In this document: piece after piece, positions 19,945 to 28,876 of the stretch
Position numbering within the stretch: the stretch's first letter is position 1
Layout: the number at the start of each line of letters is the position of its first letter
DNA from: Nakazawaea peltata
Taxonomy: Eukaryota > Ascomycota > Pichiomycetes > Alaninales > Pachysolenaceae
Direction of reading: 5' to 3'
DNA: 64,000 nucleotides
NCBI GenBank assembly: GCA_001599355.1
Contig: BCGQ01000003.1
Location: 436,468-500,467, forward strand
Made by a program: the position numbers and the translations under genes
The notes under the pieces: generated by a model
The model's input: the letters and a program-made list of their open reading frames with translations, nothing else
Told to the model about the DNA's origin: nothing
The model's database searches: none

Positions 19945-20796
19945 ATGCCAAAATTAGAGGAAATCGAAGATGTCGAAGACATCGATAACTTAGATATGGA
20001 TTTGGCCGATTTCGACCCAACTTTGACCACTCCAATCGCCCCAGCAAGACCACAACCAACCGTAGTCAGAAGTCAAGATCAAGGAGGAGCCGCTGAGCCT
20101 CCATTGTTCCCGGGAATGGGTAACAATCCGTTCATGCTGGAGATGCTCAAGAGCTTAAAACAATCTCAAAGTGAGGAGACTGACTCTCGTCCTTCCCTGG
20201 GCAAAGATTCCGACAACTATGCTGGCCTCACCGAAGAACAACTCGAGGAATTGAAGACGCAAGACGTCATCTATCCATGTTATTTCGATATTAACAGAAG
20301 TCACAAGCAAGGTCGTCGTGTAGATATCGACCATGCCGTCGAGAACCCATTGCTGAAGACCATATATGACGCTTGTAGACAATTACATATACCTTGTTTC
20401 CTTGAAGTGAACAAGACCCATCCACAAGATTTCGGTAATCCTGGACGTGTGAGGATCGATAGATCCGGAACTGAAGAGGGACTGAAAGTCAGTAAGAGAC
20501 TCATATTGAAACAGATCTCCGAGTATTTACAACAGCATCCTACTACATGGCTGAAAACTAGGGAATTAGGTGCCCCAAGAGAATTGGATCAATATAAAGG
20601 TAAAGATGTTCCAAAGGTGAAAGGTTTCAAGATGAATGAGATCGTTCCATTACATTCTCCATTGATCTACCAAAATCCTACAACCGAAGTTATCTACAAG
20701 AAGGAATTCTTAGACAAACCAGAGCCTCCAAAGATGCCACAACTTCCTCCAAACCCTCCTAAACCTAAGAATAAGTACATGCAAGTAAGAAGATGA
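19945..20796 (+). CDS. SEC65: SRP19 homologue, signal recognition particle subunit
   Basis: This subunit binds SRP RNA and is needed to load SRP54, for cotranslational targeting to the ER. The start at MPKLEEIEDVEDIDNLDMDL coincides with the S. cerevisiae Sec65 N-terminus. The SRP19 core follows: VIYPCYFDINRSHKQGRRV, then HPQDFGNPGRVR (RNA-binding), then VKGFKMNEIVPLHSP, and the basic end KNKYMQVRR. 283 residues against 273 in S. cerevisiae. The CTG at codon 137 falls in ENPL-A-KT, an Ala in the S. cerevisiae protein. A longer in-frame ATG exists at 19645 but is unlikely to be used. Confidence 0.93.
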   Translation: MPKLEEIEDVEDIDNLDMDLADFDPTLTTPIAPARPQPTVVRSQDQGGAAEPPLFPGMGNNPFMLEMLKSLKQSQSEETDSRPSLGKDSDNYAGLTEEQLEELKTQDVIYPCYFDINRSHKQGRRVDIDHAVENPLLKTIYDACRQLHIPCFLEVNKTHPQDFGNPGRVRIDRSGTEEGLKVSKRLILKQISEYLQQHPTTWLKTRELGAPRELDQYKGKDVPKVKGFKMNEIVPLHSPLIYQNPTTEVIYKKEFLDKPEPPKMPQLPPNPPKPKNKYMQVRR

Positions 20797-20874
20797 ATAT
20801 ATAATCTGAATTAAAACTAAAATAGCTACTCCGTGTATGGAGATCATTGTATTTACACTACTCTGTGTATGAGT

Positions 20875-21537
20875 TTAAGCCTTTGGTGAGTACTTGTCTT
20901 GGTAAGCCTTCATTTGAGCCTTACTCTCGTCACTCAATCTGTCTGATAAGTAGTCAATGACATCCTTCAAAGTGACAATACTCAAGACAGGTACTCCAGT
21001 GTCTCTGGTGACGATTTGAGTAGCACTCATGTCAGAATCAACAGTAGTCTCTTGTCTATCTAAAGCGATCATAATACCGGCAATATCACCCTCGTTATCC
21101 TTGATTATTTGCAACAGTTCCTTGATAGCAGTACCAGCAGTGATCACATCATCGATAATCAAGACTCTCTTGCCCTTCAAAGACGATCCTACAATGCTTC
21201 CTCCTTCACCATGGTCTTTCTTCTCCTTTCTGTTGAACGAGTACTCGATGTTCTTGTACTTCTCACCCCCAATCTCGTATAATTTGGTGACAACAATGGC
21301 ACATAATGGGATACCTTTGTAGGCAGGACCAAATAAGACGTCAAATTCCAATCCATTGGCAATAATGGTCTCAGCATAAGCAGTGGCTAACTTGGAAAGA
21401 GCAAAGCCAGAGCAGAAGTAGCCCAAGTTGAAGAAGTAAGGCGAGATTCTACCAGACTTCAAAGTGAACTCTCCGAATTTCAAGGCTTCCAAGCTTAAAG
21501 CATTCTCCAAGAACTCTTGTTGGTGTTTAGCAGACAT
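20875..21537 (-). CDS. URA5: orotate phosphoribosyltransferase
   Basis: Catalyses transfer of phosphoribose from PRPP to orotate, giving OMP, the fifth step of pyrimidine synthesis in the cytosol. The PRPP-binding loop VLIIDDVITAGTA lies in the middle, with the family blocks KSGRISPYFFNLG, FGPAYKGIPL, FNRKEKKDHGEGG and ALDRQE. 220 residues, close to S. cerevisiae Ura5 (226). Codon 141 is CTG at the place of a conserved Ala (INEAFEII in yeast). The frame is open upstream of the ATG, but that part has no family counterpart. It is convergent with SEC65 (78 bases between stops). Confidence 0.95.
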   Translation of the reverse strand: MSAKHQQEFLENALSLEALKFGEFTLKSGRISPYFFNLGYFCSGFALSKLATAYAETIIANGLEFDVLFGPAYKGIPLCAIVVTKLYEIGGEKYKNIEYSFNRKEKKDHGEGGSIVGSSLKGKRVLIIDDVITAGTAIKELLQIIKDNEGDIAGIMIALDRQETTVDSDMSATQIVTRDTGVPVLSIVTLKDVIDYLSDRLSDESKAQMKAYQDKYSPKA

Positions 21538-21681
21538 GTTGACGGTGTTGATGTGACTCTTCACTGGTCTTCTCACCTCTTCCCACCGGTTAAAAATTTC
21601 CTTTCCCGCTCTTGAAGGGGAGCTCGAAGGAAAAAATTTTTTGCTCCGCGGAGAAGCCCGAGACCTGGGCAGGATGCGCTC

Positions 21682-21752
21682 GCTACACATTGGGGGCTAC
21701 ACTTTGGGGCTACACTTTGGGGCTACAGTTACAGCCTGGGCTACACCTTTGG
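21682..21752. repeat. short GGCTACACTTTGG repeats upstream of URA5
   Basis: Four imperfect copies of a 13-16-base unit containing GGCTACA lie between the URA5 promoter and the 3' end of the next gene. The middle two are nearly perfect. Function unknown. Confidence 0.6.
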
Positions 21753-21763
21753 TATCACAATCA

Positions 21764-22945
21764 TTAGATAAATTCTAAAATAGTTTTATACCCAGAAGGA
21801 ATCGCACACCAGTTGCGATGTTCTTCAAGTAAATCTGTCCCGTCATCTTGATCAGGTTCTTCCTCCAAATTAAACATGTCGTCGTCATCAGGAGTAAATT
21901 CTGGGGGGTAAATTGTTCCTGGAAGAACTTTAGATGGAGAAAGATTAAGAGTGATGTCATTCCTCACAAAATCCCCTCCTTTGACATTCCCAATTAATAC
22001 ACGTCTATTACAACAATGACATTGTAAAAAAATAAGCTGGTTATACCCAAACGTTTGTACTTTGATCTCCCATCCTAATAATGCTATCATCAAGGTCTCA
22101 TCGTCATAATTGTAGTGGGACCATTGCCGTAATTTGACTAAATCGTGGTCTTCTAGTTTCTTCAAGAACTTACATTCTTTGAAGAAGCTTTTATTAGCTT
22201 TTAACAGTCGTAAATTCTTCGTCAAATGAGCCAATACAGTTTGATAATCTTGATGTGTTATGAGATAAGAAGACAATGGTGAAGGATGATCTCTCCAAGG
22301 ACAAATCTCAGAATGAGCCGTAGTTAAAAGACTGAGATAATGACCTACTAATTCCCTATGGACCTCTTCATCAATTGCCTCCTCATCAAGGGTGAACATA
22401 GAGTCAATACCACTATAGGTCGACACCATCTGATCTCTGTCTGAAGATAACTTCACCGCGAGCGAATTACTACAAATATGACATTTAATATGGTTCTTCA
22501 AGCTTCCATTACTTTCAACACAACTCCAGCCATATCTTGCACATGTCAACGCGGTCAAATCTTGATTTTCAATCGACCAGTTGAGAATAGTAAACGAGTT
22601 TATTCTTTCCAATAACTTAGACCTGTCAGCTGAATCAAACGTGTGAGATTTGCCGTGGTTATGGTTCTTATTAGACGCCACAGTTTTCAAACGCCGGTTC
22701 TTGATCTTATTATAAACTTCAATAGTCTCATTATTGCTTATATGTTGCTCCTGCAACCTCTTTTTAGTCGATGTGAGCTCCTTGACCGTCCTACTTATGT
22801 CGTGTTTCTTCTTCAAATGACAACTATGATGCAGATGAGGATGATGGTGTAGTATAATATTTGAGGGCGAAAGTGAAAGACTGCTCCCCGGAGATGTCGC
22901 CACATCCACCATATCATTTGATATTATCATATAATCTCCCTCCAT
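21764..22945 (-). CDS. PML39: C3HC zinc-finger protein of the ZC3HC1/Pml39/Rsm1 family
   Basis: 393 residues. A C3HC (BIR-like) zinc module is visible: CARYGWSCVE, then IKCHICS, and later HSEICPWRDHPSP, the expected Cys and His ligands. A second BIR-like half follows with LLGWEIKVQTFG and LQCHCCNRRVLIG. This two-part layout is that of Pml39 in S. cerevisiae, Rsm1 in S. pombe and ZC3HC1 in humans. These proteins bind the nuclear basket of the pore and act in mRNA retention or export. The N-terminus is His-rich and probably disordered; the C-terminus is acidic. The first real ATG (MEGDYMII) is used. Family assignment is good; which yeast name applies is inferred. Confidence 0.75.
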   Translation of the reverse strand: MEGDYMIISNDMVDVATSPGSSLSLSPSNIILHHHPHLHHSCHLKKKHDISRTVKELTSTKKRLQEQHISNNETIEVYNKIKNRRLKTVASNKNHNHGKSHTFDSADRSKLLERINSFTILNWSIENQDLTALTCARYGWSCVESNGSLKNHIKCHICSNSLAVKLSSDRDQMVSTYSGIDSMFTLDEEAIDEEVHRELVGHYLSLLTTAHSEICPWRDHPSPLSSYLITHQDYQTVLAHLTKNLRLLKANKSFFKECKFLKKLEDHDLVKLRQWSHYNYDDETLMIALLGWEIKVQTFGYNQLIFLQCHCCNRRVLIGNVKGGDFVRNDITLNLSPSKVLPGTIYPPEFTPDDDDMFNLEEEPDQDDGTDLLEEHRNWCAIPSGYKTILEFI

Positions 22946-23161
22946 TCTTATTTTCAATACCCGCCTATGGTCCTCTCCCCTTCTCTGATTCTCCCGCCTT
23001 CGCCTGACTAAATATTTTTCACTTTTTTTTAGTCTCGGGGGGTCCTCGTCGTTTCTTTTTAAAGGGGTCGGGGGTTCGAGAAAATTAATAAAATGCTACG
23101 ATGAGATGAGCTTAAAGTCATAATTCGTGGATTCGTGGAATTCATTATATCGTTATCTATA

Positions 23162-23701
23162 TTAGGCGACAGGAACGGTTCTCATATCGACAACAATCTC
23201 AGGGTCGTGCATATGGCAGATCACATCTAACTCCATCTTCCATTTGCGGCCATGTAATTGATCCTCTGAGTAACCGTGATCAGACTCATCGACAAAGTGC
23301 CAAATCAAATCCTCACCTTTACGTTCTTCAGACCCCTTGCCGAACTCGTAATCAACCCCGGACCAGCGAGAGATCTCTTTCAACAAATGTCTATCGATGT
23401 GATGGTGCAACCGTCTGACAAATCTCTTGTTCAAACTGCACATCGAAGGCTTAACCTTCTCCAAATCATTGTGGCACTCAGTCAATACGAAAGGTGGGTA
23501 ATAGTTCACATTCAGGTGCATGAAATCAAAGTCATTATCCCATGTTTCGTCCTTCAAGTAGCTTTCAAATGAGTCCAATGAGTCGAAATGCTTCATTGGT
23601 GGCTCATCCGAATTTCTTCTTGGCCTCTCTTGAATTGAATCCAAATGAGTAGGTTCGGTAGGAGCTGACGAGTATTGATTTTTCTTATCTTTTCTGGCCA
23701 T
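23162..23701 (-). CDS. RGI1: respiratory growth induced protein
   Basis: 179 residues matching the small Rgi1/Rgi2 family of budding yeasts. Members are induced on non-fermentable carbon sources and affect energy metabolism under respiration; the biochemical activity is unknown. Family blocks seen are FESYLKDETWDNDFDFMHL, YYPPFVLTECHNDLEK and RRLHHHIDRHLLKEI. There is no membrane segment. A clear TATATAAATAG box lies about 100 bases upstream on the minus strand, within a roughly 680-base intergenic region, in keeping with a strongly regulated promoter. Confidence 0.92.
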   Translation of the reverse strand: MARKDKKNQYSSAPTEPTHLDSIQERPRRNSDEPPMKHFDSLDSFESYLKDETWDNDFDFMHLNVNYYPPFVLTECHNDLEKVKPSMCSLNKRFVRRLHHHIDRHLLKEISRWSGVDYEFGKGSEERKGEDLIWHFVDESDHGYSEDQLHGRKWKMELDVICHMHDPEIVVDMRTVPVA

Positions 23702-24381
23702 TGTTAGTGAATTGAGTAGTATTCTTTATTTGATTGTTTGTTGTGTTTGTTGTAGTATGGTGTTCATTCTTGTGACCTTCTGAAGAATTTTGATCTATTT
23801 ATATAACAAGTCCATCCCTCCCCTGTACTATCCCGTCCTTCTCCAATCCTCACTTGCTGCCCTTAGTCATCTTTGATCACCCCTTTTTTTCCCTCCTAAA
23901 AAAACCGAAAGAGAGGAAAAAATCACGAGATCTTGCCGTTATTTTCTATGCACATTTCCAAATTAAGTAACTGCCACCAGAAATAGCCTGACCTGAACTA
24001 ATAAAATCACTTTACCCCAGAGAGTAGGTCACATCATTATGGGGGTACTTTTAGGTGTGCCGCGGGTTTTGGTTGTGTGATTCGAGGTGTCGGTTTCTCT
24101 GACTCCAGGGCTATCGGTGTCCCCCGAAGTATTGATTAGTGAGTTTAGGTATACAAGTATTCTTCGTCATAATGAGAGCAGTTATTATGATAATATGGTT
24201 TCTCACACTCAGCATACTATCCCAACCTTAATATTTGACTGGCACCTCCTCCATATACTCTACCCTAATCATCTCAACAGCATTGATTTTTAATTCTCAT
24301 TTTTGAGCATTTTATTATTTATTTCTCCCTAACTCAGAATCTATTTATTTAAGTACTGCGAGATCTAAAAGTGGCCTTGTA
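23702..24381. other. divergent promoter region between RGI1 and the CSN6-like gene
   Basis: This 680-base gap holds the RGI1 TATA box near 23796-23806, T/C-rich tracts near 23815-23900, and AT-rich sequence near 24290-24360. No gene was seen. The 68-codon frame at 24087 starts with a non-conserved peptide. Confidence 0.5.
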
Positions 24382-25182
24382 ATGACCAACAATATGACAC
24401 AACGCCAACTGCAAGAAGTGATTATTCATCCATTGAGTCTATTAGAGATATCAGATCATCATACAAGGACGCTAAGTCAAGGGGTTGGCCCCTCAAATAT
24501 GGTTATGGGTGGGCTTCTAGGGAGGAACGGGAACTCATTAACTCACTCCTTTGAATTGTTGATTGACGAAAGTGGAATTGACCAAGAATTCTTCAATTTA
24601 AGACTACAACAGTTAAAAATTATCTATCCTACTAGTTCATTTATGGGATTTTACCAGATTGTGAGGTCAAATGAAGGAAGACATCTCCACCCCGACCCAT
24701 TGCTCATTAATATCGTGCAAAATATCCCAAATTTGAGCGAAGAGTTGATTTACTTAGTCGTGGATCCATCAATTGATGACGTCTCATTGAAGGTGTTCTC
24801 GTTTAATGACTTGGAAAAACCATTATTGCACGTGGTGGAATCTACACCTAGTGAACGGGCTTCGTTAAACTCCATAGTAGAGGCTGTTTGTAAACCCAAA
24901 TCGGCAACCGTAACCGAAAAATTCACCGCTGCCACCGTCAGCCTAAGGCATGTATTGCTTCTGCTAGATGAAAAATTACAGAAAATTATCCACTACCTTT
25001 TCCAAGACTCGGATATAGACGAAGATCTCAAGCTGGAATTGATGATGGAGATAGATAAATTCTTGCTCCAATTGGAACTTATTCACAAAAACTCCTCCTC
25101 TGACTTATTTTTGAACAATGAAGAGTATCAGTCCTTAATTACCGCTACAAGCTCCCTTATGCCATTTTTAGCAGTAGATTAA
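24382..25182 (+). CDS. CSN6-like MPN-domain protein (COP9 signalosome)
   Basis: 266 residues. The N-terminus (VIIHPLSLLEISDHHTR) and the block GGLLGRNGNSLTHSFELL match the MPN fold of CSN6 (HPLVILNISDHW ... NSFELL). A long helical C-terminal part (about 160-245) includes TPSERASLNSIVEAV, resembling the CSN6 segment after the MPN domain. No JAMM metalloprotease motif (the HxH with downstream Asp) is recognisable, so it should be an inactive MPN partner, as CSN6 is for the active Csn5 subunit. Rpn8, the other inactive MPN protein, starts differently. This subunit is missing from the reduced signalosome of S. cerevisiae. Confidence 0.7.
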   Translation: MTNNMTQRQLQEVIIHPLSLLEISDHHTRTLSQGVGPSNMVMGGLLGRNGNSLTHSFELLIDESGIDQEFFNLRLQQLKIIYPTSSFMGFYQIVRSNEGRHLHPDPLLINIVQNIPNLSEELIYLVVDPSIDDVSLKVFSFNDLEKPLLHVVESTPSERASLNSIVEAVCKPKSATVTEKFTAATVSLRHVLLLLDEKLQKIIHYLFQDSDIDEDLKLELMMEIDKFLLQLELIHKNSSSDLFLNNEEYQSLITATSSLMPFLAVD

Positions 25183-26053
25183 ATAGGCAAAACGCATGCA
25201 TACATTACATAATAAAAAGGAATTTTTTGCCCTATGTCTTTTTCGATTAGAGCCACACGGAGGTGGGGTCGTAGAGGGGAGGAAGCAGCCTTGAAGATGA
25301 GCAGCTACGGAATTGAACGAAGATCGCAGGTTTTCAAATCCATATTTCATGGTATCCTTCTAAATTCGTTCAATTCGTTCAGGGTAATTAACCACTCACG
25401 CACGAGTTCTAATTTTAATTGTTATATAATTTATATCTTGTAAAAAGAAAAACTTGCTTCGAGTCTAGAAAACCTCTAGCAATAAATAAGTCAATCTACC
25501 ATTACAGTACCATTTACAAAGCTCAATTGATCATTGGAAGTAGTATCTGTCTCCCAAACCACATAAAAGCATCACACGACCGATTTCCCTTTTAGAATTA
25601 ATACTCCAAATTCCCCGACCAATAGTCTTCCTAATCTTCATCGTCATATCTGCTGCAGCTTTAAAGTACCAGAGCCATATCTGCAGAATTTTTCACTTTC
25701 CTTACGCCTAAGCCCAAACGGATGCTTGTTTTTTATGCGATTATGCAAGTTTCCCAAAATGGAGGACAATTCCAACAGAAAATGCATCCCAAAGGGGAAA
25801 CTAGATGTGCCATTTGGAAACTATGGCCAATCATCAATAGCGACGGACAAGTAACAATAGCATGACCTGTAGATAATTTATTCTTCGGAGTATCAAAGAG
25901 AGGACAGAGGTTATAAAAAGAAATACCCACATGTGCAGACTGCTGCCGAAGCCGAGGCCTTGTATCTATGATTACAACTCTTATATATAAGATGAAAAAC
26001 CCCCCTCTTATTGCTGTAGGTCTGCTCATCGTAGAGAGATTCACTACTGAAAA
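25183..26053. promoter_or_regulatory. upstream region of the first acid phosphatase
   Basis: An 870-base gap without a gene. A TATATATAA box at 25982-25990 lies about 65 bases before the phosphatase ATG, and a palindromic E-box CACATGTG lies at 25928-25935. I found no perfect CACGTG Pho4 site here. Confidence 0.55.
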
Positions 26054-27670
26054 ATGTTCTCATATCACCAATTAGCTGTAATTTGCGTCCTGCTTGTTGG
26101 CTCGGCCACTCTGGCCCCACTGTCTCAACCAACTCTGTCTAGTTCGGTTGACTTATTTCCAACTAACGTTGGCCATCTTGGTAAGACTGCCACTGGTATT
26201 CCACCATTCTTGGCCCAGACCGATGACATGGCAGCTAAGACTGGTATCCCAACTAAGACTTACACTTACCCTCAACCATACGAGTCAGCTCAGCTGTTTG
26301 ACCACAAGGACTCCGATGAGTCCATCTACCACATGATGGGTGCTCTCTCACCTTACTATGTCAGTGAGGGATGGGGTGTCTACGATTATGCATTGCCAGA
26401 TCAATGTAAGATCAAGCAAGTTCAATTACTTTCCAGACACGGAACTCGTTACCCTGACTCTTCTATTGCTCTTGTTCAGAGCATTACTGATGCTGGAAAC
26501 TTCAGTGCTTCAGGTAACTTGACCTTCTTGAACGACTGGTCTTACAACTTGGGTAAGAACATCTTGACCAACTTAGGTAACCAACAATTGTTCGACAAGG
26601 GTGTTCGTTCTTTCTTCAGATACGGTGGATTGTACAACTTCTCTTCCCCAGAGAAGATTGTTGCCAGAACCACCTCTGAGGAGAGAATGACCATGACCGC
26701 CTTGTACTTCTTGAACGGTTTCTTTGGATTGAACTGGGAAGACTATGCCGAGTTAGAAATCCAAATCGAGGACGATGGCTTCAACAGTACCTTGGTCCCA
26801 TGGAACCTGTGTCCAAACAACAATGATGCCTACCTTCTCGGTGACGACATCACTGACCCATTGATTTCTGAATATTTGGCCGATGCCGTTGACCGTTTCA
26901 ACCTGCAATTGGAAGGTAACTTGACTCTTACCACTTCAGATGCTTACAGTATGCAACAATTATGTGCTTACGAGACCAACACCTTGGGTTACTCTAAGTT
27001 CTGTTCCTTGTTCTCTCAAGAAGAATGGGAATGGTTTGGATATATCCAAAGTGTTAACTACTACTACGGAGACGCTTACGGAAGTCCAACTGGTAGAGCT
27101 ACTACCATTGGATCTATCGTTGACATGTGGCAAAGATTGACCAATACTCCTTACTCTCCAGAATTACAAACTACTCAGAACTCTACTATTGATTCTAACC
27201 CAGTTTACTTCCCATTGAACCAGACTTTATACTTTGACTTTACCCACGATACCACTATTGTCGGTGCCTTAGCTTCCATGGGATTGGAACAATTCAAAAC
27301 TAACTTCACTCTTGGAGGTCCTTACAACGACACTGGTGCAGATGCCTTCAAGTTAGCCGAACTTACACCTTTCGCTGGTCAACTTTTCTTAGAAGTCATT
27401 GAGTGTGACGAGGCTGTCCCAGTCGACAGATCTACACAACTGGTTGCTGGATCTAATGTCACTCAATATGCCCACTTGATCTTGAATGATCACACCCTCT
27501 CTCTCTCAAGAAACCTTCCAGAAGTCTGCGAGTCCCGTGTTGATGGTTGGTGTGAATTGAACGATTTCGTTGGCCATTTAGAGAAGATGCTTGGTGAATC
27601 TCAATTCGAATACTCTTGTTTCGGTGACTACAACATGACTACCGTAACCAACGGTGTCCCAGAAAACTAG
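26054..27670 (+). CDS. secreted histidine acid phosphatase (PHO5/phytase type), copy 1
   Basis: 538 residues. Histidine acid phosphatases cleave phosphate monoesters outside the cell through a phospho-histidine. The catalytic RHGTRYP lies at residues 128-134 (His129) and the proton-donor HD pair at 398-399 (FDFTHDTT). N-glycosylation sequons (NFS, NLT, NST, NDT) and paired cysteines are frequent. With CTG read as Ala the signal peptide ends SATAAPASQ, giving a good cleavage site. The protein follows the PFLAQTD ... YHMMGALSPYYVSEGWG layout of yeast phytases/acid phosphatases. Codon choice is strongly biased, as in highly expressed yeast genes. A tandem paralogue follows 1.2 kb downstream. Activity on phytate cannot be judged from the sequence. 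Confidence 0.9.
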   Translation: MFSYHQLAVICVLLVGSATLAPLSQPTLSSSVDLFPTNVGHLGKTATGIPPFLAQTDDMAAKTGIPTKTYTYPQPYESAQLFDHKDSDESIYHMMGALSPYYVSEGWGVYDYALPDQCKIKQVQLLSRHGTRYPDSSIALVQSITDAGNFSASGNLTFLNDWSYNLGKNILTNLGNQQLFDKGVRSFFRYGGLYNFSSPEKIVARTTSEERMTMTALYFLNGFFGLNWEDYAELEIQIEDDGFNSTLVPWNLCPNNNDAYLLGDDITDPLISEYLADAVDRFNLQLEGNLTLTTSDAYSMQQLCAYETNTLGYSKFCSLFSQEEWEWFGYIQSVNYYYGDAYGSPTGRATTIGSIVDMWQRLTNTPYSPELQTTQNSTIDSNPVYFPLNQTLYFDFTHDTTIVGALASMGLEQFKTNFTLGGPYNDTGADAFKLAELTPFAGQLFLEVIECDEAVPVDRSTQLVAGSNVTQYAHLILNDHTLSLSRNLPEVCESRVDGWCELNDFVGHLEKMLGESQFEYSCFGDYNMTTVTNGVPEN

Positions 27671-28876
27671 TTGGGAAACTCCAATTAACTCTTTTTACTC
27701 TTCTACCTTCATCCACGTTTCCATATTACTTTCGGACTCAGCAGTTTTAGAAGAAGTGCATCTCTACAAAGGGCTGTGGCTTGGACATCACTTCAGATTA
27801 AATAATATTTTTCAAATTAGATACCTAAATTGATCTTCCCAATTTACTTTTTAAGTCTTTACCGGCCTTGTATTTCCTCCTTTTAATTCCTAGAGATCCA
27901 CATGTGCATCGGGATCATCTTCATTTTGGGGGTGTTACTCACTTGATGCGCATAAAATAAGCAAATTGGGCAAATTCTCAGACAGTAAATCGGATCTGAA
28001 AAATTCATGTTGGGATAATACTGGAGTGGTCAGAGTCAAACATTGAATATTACAGACTCTGCGATTACATATGGCCCCAATTGGTTGGCACCTAGTCAAT
28101 TGACTCATTTGATGAACTACAAACCCTCTCCTAAGTAATCCTACCCTATTCATTTTAACTTGGCAACTTCCCGACTAACTTTTATCGGAAAGATCTAAGA
28201 CCAATATTTATCCCGGAAGTGCAACTGCAATTTTCCAAACGATCTAATACAGTAACTTTCCCGAGAAGCCCGATCCACATCCTGTTTCGGCACTGCTCCT
28301 GCTTCGGCCCTCCTCCACCGAAAGGCTTATGCCTCCACGTGCAAAGAAAAAAGCATCGAATTTCTCTCTTTGACGGCTCAATTGGAGACTGCTGCCGGTG
28401 ATTGAAAACCTGCTCCGCCCAATCAGAAATCTACATAAGACCACTTTGCAGTTCCTAAAACATCATGCAAGCAGCTACAACATTTTCCTACATTTACAAC
28501 ACGTTTTCTAGACCATCAGTTAAAGCTTAATCTACTTTTTTAAAAATACCATTTCCTAATCGGGTAATGTAATGGGATTTTTCAGGGGAATTTTTTTTTT
28601 TTCATGCATGAAATCTTTTAGTCAAAATGCATAAGAGCAATAATGGTTTTCACCACAAGGTCTAATAGGGTAAAGGTGGATAGATAGGTGTAGAAATAAT
28701 TTATTTTGGATTGGAGTGTGCAGACTTTTCAATTGCAGAGTGCAGAAAATTCGGATTCGCCTTTTTCAAAACCCTAGGTCAGTTATTGTTTCTTAGCCTC
28801 GCCGAACTTGATATAAAATAGTAGAACAATCTCTTCAATTGTTTAATCGTAAAACAATCAACCACTAAACCGCAAG
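27671..28876. promoter_or_regulatory. 1.2-kb promoter region of the second acid phosphatase
   Basis: No gene seen. A perfect CACGTG at 28336-28341 is a candidate Pho4/Cbf1 site, about 540 bases upstream of the second phosphatase ATG. A GATATAAAATA element at 28810-28820 is the likely TATA box. A CACATGTG palindrome at 27899-27906 echoes the one upstream of copy 1. The 60-70-codon frames here are not conserved proteins. Confidence 0.55.
28336..28341. promoter_or_regulatory. candidate Pho4-type site CACGTG
   Basis: Perfect palindromic E-box of the kind bound by Pho4 in phosphate-starvation promoters of yeasts, placed in the upstream region of an acid phosphatase gene. Cbf1 binds the same core, so occupancy is inferred. 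Confidence 0.45.
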
